From assembly GCA_001599595.1 (NCBI GenBank), contig BCHH01000002.1, positions 2,431,451 through 2,495,450 of the forward strand: a stretch of DNA of 64,000 nucleotides, in the 5' to 3' direction. Every line of letters begins with the position of its first letter. Within the stretch, counting starts at the first letter, position 1. Origin of the DNA: Beverwykella pulmonaria (lineage: Eukaryota; Ascomycota; Dothideomycetes; Pleosporales; Melanommataceae). The notes below the pieces were generated by a model. It had not been told where the DNA came from. It was given only the letters and a program-made list of their open reading frames with translations, and did no database searches. The position numbers and the translations under genes are program-made. Of this stretch, positions 43,511 to 52,908 are shown one piece after another.

Positions 43511-44983
43511 TCAAAGCATTGGCCTCGCCTCCATGCTGCCCTCTCCACCCATCCCCTCCAACCTCCTCTGTCCCACTCTCATCATCTCATCCACCTTCTC
43601 GTCGCTTAACTCCGTCAAAGCACCTACATCGACCTCTTTCCTCACTAATGTCTTCGCCAATATGAACTCACTCGACGTCTCAATCATGTCCCCTTTCTCC
43701 ACCACGTCCTTACAAAACTTCGCAAACTCATTAACATGCATCCTAGCCGCGGGACTGTGCTCAAGCATCATCCCAAAACAATGAGGCATGGCCTCGAATT
43801 CCCTCCATACCACTTTCCCGCCTTGTTTCGCTACGCGCTGCGCGAGAACTGCGTCCTCGTCGCGCAGCATCTCTTCACCAAGAGAGAAAAAGAGAGGCGG
43901 AGAGCCGCGCCAGTCTTTTGCTGATAGTGGAGAGACGAGAGGGTGCAGCATAGCAGCCCCCTCACAGTACAAGTCTGCACGCGGTGGGGTCGTGGGCCAT
44001 GCATCGCAGGGCGGGAACCGCAGGGTGCCTGTGGCAGGCGGTTGAGGGAGGTAGTCGTAGTGCGCTAGCGTTTTGATGGAGGGCAGGCTGCGGGTCACGT
44101 CGAGCCAGGGGGAGGACAGGGCGAGGCCAGCTGGAAGGGGGATTTGGACTTCCTTGCCGTGGAAAGTGATGTTTGGGAGGGCATCAGGTGTGGGGTTTGT
44201 ACGATGGATTTGAAGGAGGAGTTGGAGGAGAGATGTGCACAGCATGCCGCCCGCCGAGTCTCCACCAAATACGATCTCATTTGCAGGAATTGGCTTATGC
44301 GGCGCGCCAGCCGGCGGGTACAAAAGCGTGAGATACGCGGTCAGTGCATCGAGCAACGCAGCCGGGAATGGGTTCTGCGGTGCCAAACGGTACCGCACAC
44401 TGAATACACGGCCACCTGTTGCTCTGGCCATTTTGGAAGTTTGAGGCCGATATGTGGCTGGATCGAGGAGGAACATTGCGCCGCCGTGGAAGTAGAGCAG
44501 AGTGACTTTGGACGTGGTCTCTTTCATAAGAAGATCGTATTTGTCGACTTCTGAGAGGCCCGCAGGCTCGGGTGAGTGGTGTTCAGCGTCATGGCGATAG
44601 CCGTTCCATTCTGCTTCTAGGGGTACGGCAGCGGGCTTGGTGTAGATTTCGCCGTCTCCTTCGCCGTTTCGCATCTCTTCAATGGCTTTGAATAGCACTT
44701 CCCTCAAGTCGTCTTCTTCCGGTACGTCGAATTTGACTTTAGACACCCACACTTTTCCCTTGACGCCTGGGTCTGTTGTCGTAAGGCGTTGCTGCTTGGT
44801 AATACTACTGGGCTTCGCAGTGGGACCTAGCATCTGCCGCAGAATCTTTACAGTGAGCTCGGTGCGTAAGTCCCATTTATGAGAAGTGTGGGAAAGAGAA
44901 AGTGTGTGCCATAGAGCAGTCTTCAAGATGAAGGGGGCTTTAGGCACAAGCAATTTTAACATCGTAGTGGGAGAGGCCTCCAT
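43511..44983 (-). CDS. Alpha/beta-hydrolase-3 family esterase/lipase (HSL-like)
   Basis: A 490-residue intronless protein. The core has the HSL-family oxyanion motif HGGAMFLL after LLYFHGG, the nucleophile elbow GGDSAGGML, LSSPWLD, and late LFFSLGEEMLRDED with the acid and AMPHCFGMM with the catalytic His. VRYRLAPQNPFPAAL is diagnostic of the abhydrolase_3 family. It hydrolyses small esters or lactones, and the substrate is unknown. An N-terminal extension of about 100 residues is moderately hydrophobic. Tail-to-tail with seipin, separated by about 150 bp. Confidence 0.87.
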   Translation of the reverse strand: MEASPTTMLKLLVPKAPFILKTALWHTLSLSHTSHKWDLRTELTVKILRQMLGPTAKPSSITKQQRLTTTDPGVKGKVWVSKVKFDVPEEDDLREVLFKAIEEMRNGEGDGEIYTKPAAVPLEAEWNGYRHDAEHHSPEPAGLSEVDKYDLLMKETTSKVTLLYFHGGAMFLLDPATYRPQTSKMARATGGRVFSVRYRLAPQNPFPAALLDALTAYLTLLYPPAGAPHKPIPANEIVFGGDSAGGMLCTSLLQLLLQIHRTNPTPDALPNITFHGKEVQIPLPAGLALSSPWLDVTRSLPSIKTLAHYDYLPQPPATGTLRFPPCDAWPTTPPRADLYCEGAAMLHPLVSPLSAKDWRGSPPLFFSLGEEMLRDEDAVLAQRVAKQGGKVVWREFEAMPHCFGMMLEHSPAARMHVNEFAKFCKDVVEKGDMIETSSEFILAKTLVRKEVDVGALTELSDEKVDEMMRVGQRRLEGMGGEGSMEARPML

Positions 44984-45454
44984 GGTGGCAAAAGGAGTGG
45001 GGATGGTTGAGGAAAGGAAGAGGTGGTGACTTGTAGTGGCAGCAATCTGACAAGAGCGAAGAAGAAAAATCCGAAGGACAGGAGCAAACTGAATATCCTG
45101 TCTATGTACGGAATGTCGTGGTGAACAGGTGGTCTTGTGATGTCGAACGTTTCAAACACTTGATATCGATGTCGTCTGTGCTCGAGCCTCGGCTCAAACC
45201 AGAACTGACTTCCGATTGGCTGACGGAGACACCCTATCGAGAGCGCGTTGTATCGAAAGAATGAACGTATATGTCAATTCATATGGAGATGTAGATGCAA
45301 GGAATCCCATCCAAACCCTGCCAGCCCAGGGGTATCTTAGTGCAAAAAGGCCAGACTCGACTCCCGTCCATTTTGGTAAATGCAGTTCGAAAGGGCTGCC
45401 TGCACAGCTTCTTCTCTGTCTCCCAAAACGCCGCAACAAAGACATACTGTACTT
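44984..45454. other. Intergenic
   Basis: Promoter of the esterase gene and 3' end of the cyclin gene. Nothing else seen. Confidence 0.4.
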
Positions 45455-46441
45455 TTATCCGTCCAACTCGCCCTCCTCACTAACGACCTCTTCGGCATCG
45501 TTTCCATTCGAATTTGGGGGCGCCTGGCTCGCTGTCAGAGAACCGGGCGTTTCGAAGCTGATTTCGTCTTCCGGCGATCGCAAACCTACATAGATGGAGG
45601 CCTCTCCGTCCTTGGAAGCCGAGTGCTCGAAGAGATCGACCATCAGGTTGCACGCGCGGCGGATGTCACGCAGCGACACGTACTGAACCTCCCACCATGG
45701 CTTTCCGTCTTCTTCTGGCAATTGGATTTCGCAAGTTCGAGCTGCGGCGTACAGCGACGCCGCGGCGATAGTACGCGAGGTAAATAGTAAACATAATTGT
45801 GTAAGGCACGAGTCACTGAGGAACGCCCATGCGGCGTTTCGTAGCCGCTTGTTGTGCTCGACGCCGTAGTACTTGAGCATCTCGTACATGGTCTTATATG
45901 GTGGCTCGACGCTCAGGTCGAAGCATAAACTCTCCAAAATCACGTCCTCGGAGTATAATATCGTGTCGCGCCATTTCCAGAAATCCTTCGTCTGCTCATC
46001 GACGAGCTTGTTCGGGTCCTTGAGCGCGACGCGCACGCAGGCGATGACCAACTCCTTCATCTTGCGGCAATTTTCTTCGACCTTGGTTGCAAGGAAGAGG
46101 GCGGTTGCGGCAATCTGGTACTGGTGAAGGGGTTTGTAGCCTGGGCGGGCTTTGAGGCTGTTGCGCATGACGAAGCGGTTGAAGAAGACGGCGGCTGTGC
46201 TGAGCGTCGTTTGAGGGAGTTTGAGCATCATGCCGACTTGCAGGATAAAGTTGACGCCCTTCCTCCGGTGTGTGCGCTCCTCCTCAGGGCTCATGCCGTC
46301 GATGATCGAGGGCGTTCGTAGGAGCTCGTCTTCGTTGAAGATCCATTGCTGTTCGGCTTCGACGACGGCGGGTGGGGGCCGTCGTGGCCGTTCTCGCGAG
46401 ATGGGCCCAGGGTCTGCCGAGTTCGTCGTCGTTGACACCAT
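45455..46441 (-). CDS. Transcription-type cyclin (cyclin K/T, Pch1-like)
   Basis: A 328-residue protein without needed introns. The first cyclin box covers residues about 30-165: WIFNEDELLRTPS, RRKGVNFILQVGMMLKLPQ, TAAVFFNRFVMRNS, IAATALFLATKVEEN and KELVIACVRVAL. YSEDVILESLCFDLSVEPPY leads into the second box with CLLFTSRTIAAASLYAAAR and WWEVQYVSLRDIRRAC. ALFLATKVEE and the 'Y..E..ILE.L.FD' link are typical of C/K/L/T cyclins that partner CDK9/CDK12-type kinases phosphorylating RNA polymerase II. The acidic tail ends EEVVSEEGELDG. The exact partner cannot be decided here. Confidence 0.85.
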   Translation of the reverse strand: MVSTTTNSADPGPISRERPRRPPPAVVEAEQQWIFNEDELLRTPSIIDGMSPEEERTHRRKGVNFILQVGMMLKLPQTTLSTAAVFFNRFVMRNSLKARPGYKPLHQYQIAATALFLATKVEENCRKMKELVIACVRVALKDPNKLVDEQTKDFWKWRDTILYSEDVILESLCFDLSVEPPYKTMYEMLKYYGVEHNKRLRNAAWAFLSDSCLTQLCLLFTSRTIAAASLYAAARTCEIQLPEEDGKPWWEVQYVSLRDIRRACNLMVDLFEHSASKDGEASIYVGLRSPEDEISFETPGSLTASQAPPNSNGNDAEEVVSEEGELDG

Positions 46442-47676
46442 CGTGGGTTGATTCGCGTGAAGGGTCGTGCGTGGAGGGGTTTCTTGGTCGACGTGGAGGT
46501 TAAGACCGTTGATGGAGAGACAAGCGCGGCGTGGTGTTTGAGTGGTTCATGGAGCGAATTGTGACGCGTTAGGGAGCTGTTGAATGTCTGCTATTATGTG
46601 GCGGTGAACAACAGTGTTTCCAAATGTTGGGTTGGAAAGGTGCAGTGTTCACCTAATTATGTGGGGAACCGGAGTAGGCCCGTAGCATTCTAGCCAATCA
46701 CAGCACATTCACCAAAACGTCAAAAGCTGCGATGGAATCAACGACCGGGAAGGTTTGATAATCATTGCATTTTTTGGTATCACAATAAAGAAGGCTGCTT
46801 TAATTATGACACCTTCTTCATTCTAGCACCATGGACAGAAAGCACCCTTCTACGTTGTCGTGACGAAAGACTACTCAAATCTCTTGGAGCCTTCGATTTG
46901 TATGGCAAACTAAGAATGCATAAGGTAGAAGCCGTGGCTTCTGCACACCAAGTCAAGGAACACTTAAGCTCGCCCACCTTATAACTTTGAGCGACTATAC
47001 GGCTAAACAAATGCATAATATTTTTAAATTTTTTAGGCACCTCCACACAGCCGATTAGAGAATAGATCGGTGGTTTCAGGCGCGAAGAGTAATTTGAAGA
47101 TGAAGTAACTTGGCAAGCGTATATGGCCAATACTGAGCTTTCTCTCCACCTCAATCTTGAGTATAGGCAGGTCCTTAAATGTGCACTGCAATTTTTAGCG
47201 CTCTACAGAGGTGTGTCGATTCAGACACTGCACGTTCTACGGAGTTTAGCATCTTCAAAAGTCACATGAGCGAGCACTATAGAGCTATGATTCTATACAT
47301 GTAGATTCCGCTTCAGTTTTCTTATTTGGTTGTATCTATTGGATAGCAATATCGCCTGAACTGTCTCTTCATTTGCATAAATAATAGACGTTCTTTTACA
47401 AAGGCCTAGTCAGACCGGTTTGGCCTCCCTCCTTACTAGCGGTGACAAACTGTAGAAAACTTTGGGCAGACAAGTTTGCACTAGAAACAATTGTCACGTG
47501 CTGGAGTCTTTAGAATCTATTGCAGAGAACTATATCCTGTTTATCTAATTGCAGTTACAAAAGCAGCCTAAAAGCTACGGGGAACATGCACAAAATATTG
47601 ACGATTCTAGTTTCTCTACATCTATAGTAATAATGAGACAGAGTAAAGGGACGATATAGAAATCAGAATGGTAAAG
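46442..47676. other. Intergenic
   Basis: Cyclin promoter, then AT-rich DNA with only motif-free short frames. Confidence 0.45.
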
Positions 47677-48290
47677 CGACTCGCAGCCATGCGATGTCCG
47701 AAGCAGCAATGCACTGAACAAGATGGAAAAGATATGTGTTTGATAGCAGGCCGTTGCAATTTTGTTGTATGTATTAAAGAAAGAACAGTATATATATGTG
47801 TGTGTGTCGAAAGAAAGATGGAGAATGATCGTGGCCCCCCCTCTTCGGGGTCCTCTCCGTGTGCGCTTTGGTGGTGCGAGGTGTCGGTTGCCAGACTGTG
47901 TGTTGTTGGATGATGGTTGTTGTTGGGTTGGATCCCAGCTGAGTATATATTATGTTAGATGACGACGAAGCAAGAAGCTCAAAGAGAATCAAGACTTCTT
48001 CCCTGCCTTCCGCCATTGCCTGTGTTGGATTTGGGCAAAGTGGCTCTTCGCTACGGCGCGATAAACGTGTATATATTATTATTTATTCTATTTACCGTCT
48101 GGTGCCGGCCCTGGTTAGGGCCATGCAGACTTTTGCCTAAGGAAAAGCCTATCTACAAGGAAAACCCTTCGTGTGCCTTATATACTGTTAGTACGCTCTT
48201 GAGCGTATACAGTTATTTCCTTAACAATCGACCGCCCGTCCTGTCACACTTGCCCCTATGTATAGGGAAATCAAGAAAGAGAGATTGAGG
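47677..48290 (-). repeat. Dispersed repeat family E (retroelement remnant)
   Basis: Shares GCGACTCGCAGCCATGCGATGT, GAAGCAGCAATGCACTG, TTGCAATTTTGTTGTAT, a GACGAAGCAAG block and GCTACGGCGC with 60807-61235 (same orientation). Its right part (TTTACCGTCTGG to GTCACACTTGCCCC) is the inverted counterpart of 6210-6415. It looks like a piece of an LTR retroelement (LTR plus flank), but ends and target duplications could not be fixed. Confidence 0.7.
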
Positions 48291-48317
48291 GAAAGTAGAT
48301 AGTAGAGTTGAAAGAGT

Positions 48318-48483
48318 GTAAGAAGGACACTCCGTCGCGTGGATATGCCACTGACTAATCAGTCCGTCATATATATATAAGCTGTACATATCTCATACAC
48401 ACGCATATATATCACACACATATACATACACAGAGACATACAATACACATCTTCGTACTCTTTCCTCCACACTCCAGCTTACA
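48318..48483 (+). mobile_element. Solo LTR, family A, opposite orientation
   Basis: 166 bp, TGTAAGAAGGACA...CTCCAGCTTACA, the reverse complement of family A, flanked by the duplication AAGAG (48313-48317 and 48484-48488). Expanded CACACA/TATATA tracts explain the extra length. Confidence 0.9.
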
Positions 48484-49053
48484 AAGAGTTGAAGGAGATA
48501 AGGAAGAGAGGGAAAGGAGGGAAGTGGGGGAGAAAGAAAAGGATAGAGAGAGGGTAGGGTTCAGGCATTCTCTTTGTCGTCGTTACGCCTTCGCTCCCAT
48601 GTTGATAGTTCGTTTGCTTGCTGGTATTTGTCAATTTAAACGTGTATATACGCTATTATTATCAAGTGAACGTAGTAGATATTTACTATTCCGTTACAGA
48701 GTTGCAGGTTATTTCCTGTTCCTACTAATTACGTGTTTAGTCAGATAGTAGCTTAGAACAGCACAATATGTCACGTGTTGCACGTGTTCTACCGTACGTC
48801 CTATTCTAGCTAGCTTCCCTTCAAGGGTATATATAGTCATCGTGCGAGCAGTCAGCTCGTCACGGCTTTCACACTCTTTATATACACATTTACCCATCAG
48901 ACGGTTGACTGCATGCTCTCATCGTGACCCAATATAACTAGCTACTGCTCTTGACCCCAATTGAGTGTTTACTTGTTCTTCAACTCCATGTTCAAGCGAC
49001 TCTTCTATTTCTCTCAGAGGGATCTGTTAAAGAAATATTGGTAAATTAAAGGA

Positions 49054-49349
49054 CGTAAGTGTTAAAATGTGAGATCTCTGAGTGGGAGGAGACATAGTAA
49101 TATTGCTTGAGGTGCCAACCTAGAGCCAGGCTGGTGCTATATACTCGGACATCTGCCCAGCCATCTTGGTCACGTGCCTATCATGTCCCTGTCACGTAGA
49201 TGTCACGTGTCCCAGTCTCAGCTAGCCGGCTGCCCTTCAACAGTAAGTAGGGTCAGAATAAGAGAGGGTATGAAGATGTGTATTGTATGTGTATGACAGA
49301 CTGATTAGTCAGTGGCATATCCACTTGACGGTATAGTGTTCGGCTTACA
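49054..49349 (-). mobile_element. Solo LTR, family A, split by a nested family-C LTR
   Basis: Parts 49054-49059 (CGTAAG, start mutated from TGTAAG) and 49248-49349 (...TGTTCGGCTTACA). The outer flanks AAGGA and AATGA differ at one base, so they probably are a decayed target duplication. Interrupted after six bases by family C. Confidence 0.75.
49060..49242. mobile_element. Solo LTR, family C, nested
   Basis: 183 bp, TGTTAAAATGTGAG...GCCCTTCAACA, flanked by the duplication GTAAG (49055-49059 and 49243-49247), which is the family-A LTR start itself. It holds CACGTG boxes (GTCACGTGCC, GTCACGTGTC). Related sequence lies near 48770-48890. Confidence 0.85.
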
Positions 49350-49586
49350 AATGATAGCTTAGAAGATCACGAAAATCACTTCACATACAGAATATATTGT
49401 TGTGTTGATATAGCATAAGCATTAGGATATATTAACCGATTAAATCATATCACAAAGGAGATAATCCTAAAGGATGAAGTGGAGAATTACGTGAGAACGC
49501 AAAAATATATACCGCTGAGAAATAGATACAAAATTTTTTGCACAGCAACACATTCCCTGCTTTTTTTTTCATTTTCACGAAACTCT

Positions 49587-50459
49587 CTAGAAGAAGTCCT
49601 CGTGTTCCCAAACAACAGGAGGCAGGACCTCGACCTGGGTGACTGGGATCTTTCCAGTGCCCTTCGCGAAAGCAACTGAGACATTGGGGTCGTTGGGGCG
49701 ACGATCGAAGCAGTAGCTGGTAGCGTCGTTAAGTTGCTCGCCTGCATAGATGCCCACGTTCTCCAATTGATGACCCATACAGCTAAAGTCACCGGCGTAG
49801 CTGCTGACCTTGGTCTGTGGGTTGGTATCATATGAGATCCAGACGCCGAGCTGCGCGAAATCCTCAGCTGGGCTGCTGTTGGCGTAGTTGTCTGGGACAC
49901 AGCTGTCCTGATTGAGAGCATTTTGGAAGGTAGTGCTGGCGGAGAAACCTTGGTCGACGCTGTGCATAGATTCGTGAAGGTAAACGGCTGGGTGGACGTT
50001 TCCGCGGAAAAGGACACGGTCGTTGCTCGAACCAGCACTGCCACTAGCATCTTGAATGCTCAAGGTATGGACAACACGGCTGCGGATGCCAGGTGGGACC
50101 CTTCCAAAGTCCGTAACGTACTGATCGCGGCTGACGTTGGAGTCAGAGCAGCGACACAAGATCCATGGTCTGGTTGGGCAGTCGCTGTAGGTTACAGTGT
50201 ACACCTCGAGATTGGCAATGTCGCAGTTGACGTTGGTGTTTCCGTTTCCTCTCTGCGCACGAGCCGTATCATAGCAGAATTGGGGGTATGATCCTTTGGC
50301 CCAGGTGGTGACTGAGTTTATACCAGAGGCGGGAGGAATACGATCAGATGAGGCGTCGAGACCATCGAGGTTTGCCCAAAATGCGTTCTTCCCAAGTGCA
50401 GCTTCACTTCCCGCCGCGAACAGGGCGAGAGACGTGAGAGACTTGATGATGGAAGGCAT
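49587..50459 (-). CDS. Secreted HExxH protein, CON-13-like
   Basis: A 290-residue intronless protein starting MPSIIKSLTSLALFAAGSEA, a clear signal peptide. It contains HPAVYLHESMHSVDQ with an HExxH zinc-binding signature, and a late acidic DFAQLGVWISYD segment that could supply the third ligand. Eight or more Cys (RPWILCRCSD, NQDSCVPD, GDFSCMGHQ, SYCFDRRP) suggest disulphides. It resembles the fungal conidiation-specific CON-13 / putative-peptidase family. Catalysis is not proven for that family. Located among transposons, about 240 bp downstream of a nested LTR. Confidence 0.7.
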   Translation of the reverse strand: MPSIIKSLTSLALFAAGSEAALGKNAFWANLDGLDASSDRIPPASGINSVTTWAKGSYPQFCYDTARAQRGNGNTNVNCDIANLEVYTVTYSDCPTRPWILCRCSDSNVSRDQYVTDFGRVPPGIRSRVVHTLSIQDASGSAGSSNDRVLFRGNVHPAVYLHESMHSVDQGFSASTTFQNALNQDSCVPDNYANSSPAEDFAQLGVWISYDTNPQTKVSSYAGDFSCMGHQLENVGIYAGEQLNDATSYCFDRRPNDPNVSVAFAKGTGKIPVTQVEVLPPVVWEHEDFF

Positions 50460-52508
50460 GTTGATTCGGAGTAACAAAGGATAGTGGAAAAGATAGTAGT
50501 GCTGTAGATCGGATTGACTGTGGATCGAATTGACTGTAGATAGAAGCACAAAGTAGAGAGAACAGCAGCTTCAAGGTCCCCTTATATACTTCAGGTTGTC
50601 AGCTCCCGTGACACAGTGTAGAAGAGGGTGACATCGGCCTGGGCATGGAAGTCGGAGACAATATCTGTAATAGGCCTTTGGGCCAGCACTTTAGCATATT
50701 AACAGTTCTATCTTTATGGATATTGGGCGTGTTGCGCGAAATTTAGGGTGTGGTGGTAACGAATTACAATTTTCCAATGTGCAGGATTAAATCCTTTGCA
50801 GGCCAACTAGTTCTCTAGTTGGGTCGTGTGAGTAATTGAGTAGCCGTAGTGTCACGAGATGCTAAGCCAGGCCCTTCAACCCAAGGCCCAAGGTAGGAAA
50901 CTCCCGAGTGCCGTAGGCATCAACTATAGGCCAATTCGCTCATTTAGGGCCTGTGCTGACTACGATATAGTATCCATTCACGTGGTACGTTTGGAACGGG
51001 AAATTGGGTCAGCACGTTTGGCCCCATGGTGTCGGCCCAAGTGTTGAATCCATGAAGCTTATGCTAACTTCAATAAATGCATCTGCTGAGCATCACTGCA
51101 TGAACAGCCTCGTAACCGGAAAGTGATAGGTCTTGGCATAAGAAGAGAAACAAGATTGTGGGTCTCCTGCTAGATCATTAAAGGAAAGCCACTGGTTCGT
51201 AGAGGCTTAGTGAGGGGAATCCTATCGTGAAAATTTATAAGTCAAGGACTTGATACAAGGGGGAAGCGAAACTGTTCTGTTCCTCAGGTGCGTAGCGAGG
51301 CAGAACACAAGAATCTCTACACGCCCGCACCTCCACTAGAAATGTAGAGGCTAGAAGAACAGTCCTATAAGATAGATAAGAACAAATTTTAAGAACGAAA
51401 ATGTCTAGAAGAGGCTGAATATTGCAGAGAAAAAAACCTACACTCATTCGTGCAATAGAAGGTGATTGGTTCGCCCTCAGTCCGACTTCCACGTGAGCAA
51501 TAGAACTAATTTTTTGGCCCCTTTACGCGCTAACGGAATTCCCCGGACACAAAATTCAACCCCTGTTTAACATGCTAGAACTCTACGAACCCTTTCTATG
51601 TTTAAGTATAATTCTGCTACGGTATAGAAGAAGATAAGCGTTATTTTCCTAGATAATTTATGCATCTTGTTGTTGAGTTGTTCTGTATTGCGTAGTGGGA
51701 TTGTTTTGGTGTTCATTTTATTTAGATGAGCAGGAACGATTTGTGAGTCCGGGCTTACCCCTTTAGCACGTGCCCTGGTAGGCCAAAATACGCCTTACGC
51801 TAGCTTATGTTGTACAAATAAGGCGTATTTGGAGGCTAAACACGCGCTAAAACAATGCCTGAAAATTCCATGATTGCTGCGTCTTCTCAGTTGGGTAGCT
51901 GCGATATTGTTGCTCCACTTTGAACCTTCCAAGACCAACCACAGAACGGTAGGTTGAGCAGACAAAACAGTAGAGCGCTCGGATTAGGCTGACCTTGAGA
52001 GTTTAGCCCGGCAGGACAGCGCAGGGGTTCGTGGTACTGATGCATCCTACACCAGGCCCTCCGGATCAATACGGATGCGCAGCATCCATCTCTCACACCA
52101 TCGGGGCCCATATGCCAAAGGAACAAAGGAACAGAGTTTCCGTTGAACTCTTTCGAATAAAGGGAATCGCCACTCAATTCTTTGGGTTGGGAGGTAGCAA
52201 TGAGCTGCGTATAATGCGGGCTGGAAGGCATCCTGCTTGAAATATCGATATTGGTGTTACTTAGGGTACCCGGCCTGTTGGCGAATTGGGCTCCGTCTGC
52301 TAACACTTTCTACGGCTATCAACATGAAGGCGCTCTTGAGAACTAGACTTCGATATCGGCTTAGGAGCACAGCTGAAGCAGTAACAAAGAGGAAGACAAG
52401 AGCACAGTGCGAAAAAGAGGAAGCTGCATCCATCCCCATTGTCGGTGTAAGCGGGCCATGTCGCCGAATCTAGAAGCTGAAATGCGAAGAATAACTCGAA
52501 ATCCTTCA
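50460..52508. other. Intergenic with foldback repeat
   Basis: Promoter of the HExxH protein gene, then AT-rich non-coding DNA with the foldback at 51760-51855. The rest is featureless up to the Copia element. Confidence 0.45.
51760..51855. repeat. Foldback (MITE-like) inverted repeat
   Basis: Arms of about 35 bp (TTTAGCACGTGCC...AAATACGCCTTA and TAAGGCGTATTT...GCTAAACACGCGCTAAA) around a spacer of about 20 nt. The inner 12 bp pair perfectly (51786-51797 with 51819-51830). Too short to code. Confidence 0.6.
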
Positions 52509-52513
52509 ACTTG

Positions 52514-52648
52514 TGTAAGCTGGAGGGCGGAGGAAAAGAGGTGTCAAGATGTGTATTGTATGTGATGTATGTACAGCTGATATATATATATGACGGACTG
52601 ATTAGTCAGTGGCATATCCACGTGACATTATGGTGTCCTCGGCTTACA
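52514..52648 (-). repeat. 3' LTR of the Copia element (family A)
   Basis: 135 bp, identical to 58350-58484. Contains CCACGTGAC and a TATATATATA stretch. Confidence 0.95.
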
Positions 52649-52658
52649 CACCCCCCTC
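52649..52658 (-). other. Polypurine tract
   Basis: On the minus strand GAGGGGGGTG lies directly before the 3' LTR, as expected for the second-strand primer. Confidence 0.75.
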
Positions 52659-52908
52659 AGTTTTGAACTTTAAAGCTGGAGCGATCGAAGGCCATCCTCT
52701 ACCTTTCTCAGGCAGAGCTGCATATTTGTGGGTCTGTCCTGCTGTAGTACAGGCTTGTCAACCACTGCTGGTGCAGTTCCAGATGGGGCGATCATATTTG
52801 TGCTTCGTGTGTTCTGTATGGAGGTTGGAGGTTTAAAATAGCCGTTTACAAGAATTGACAGCAATGTACAGTAGAAGAATACAAAATAAATGAAAATACA
52901 CAAGACAG

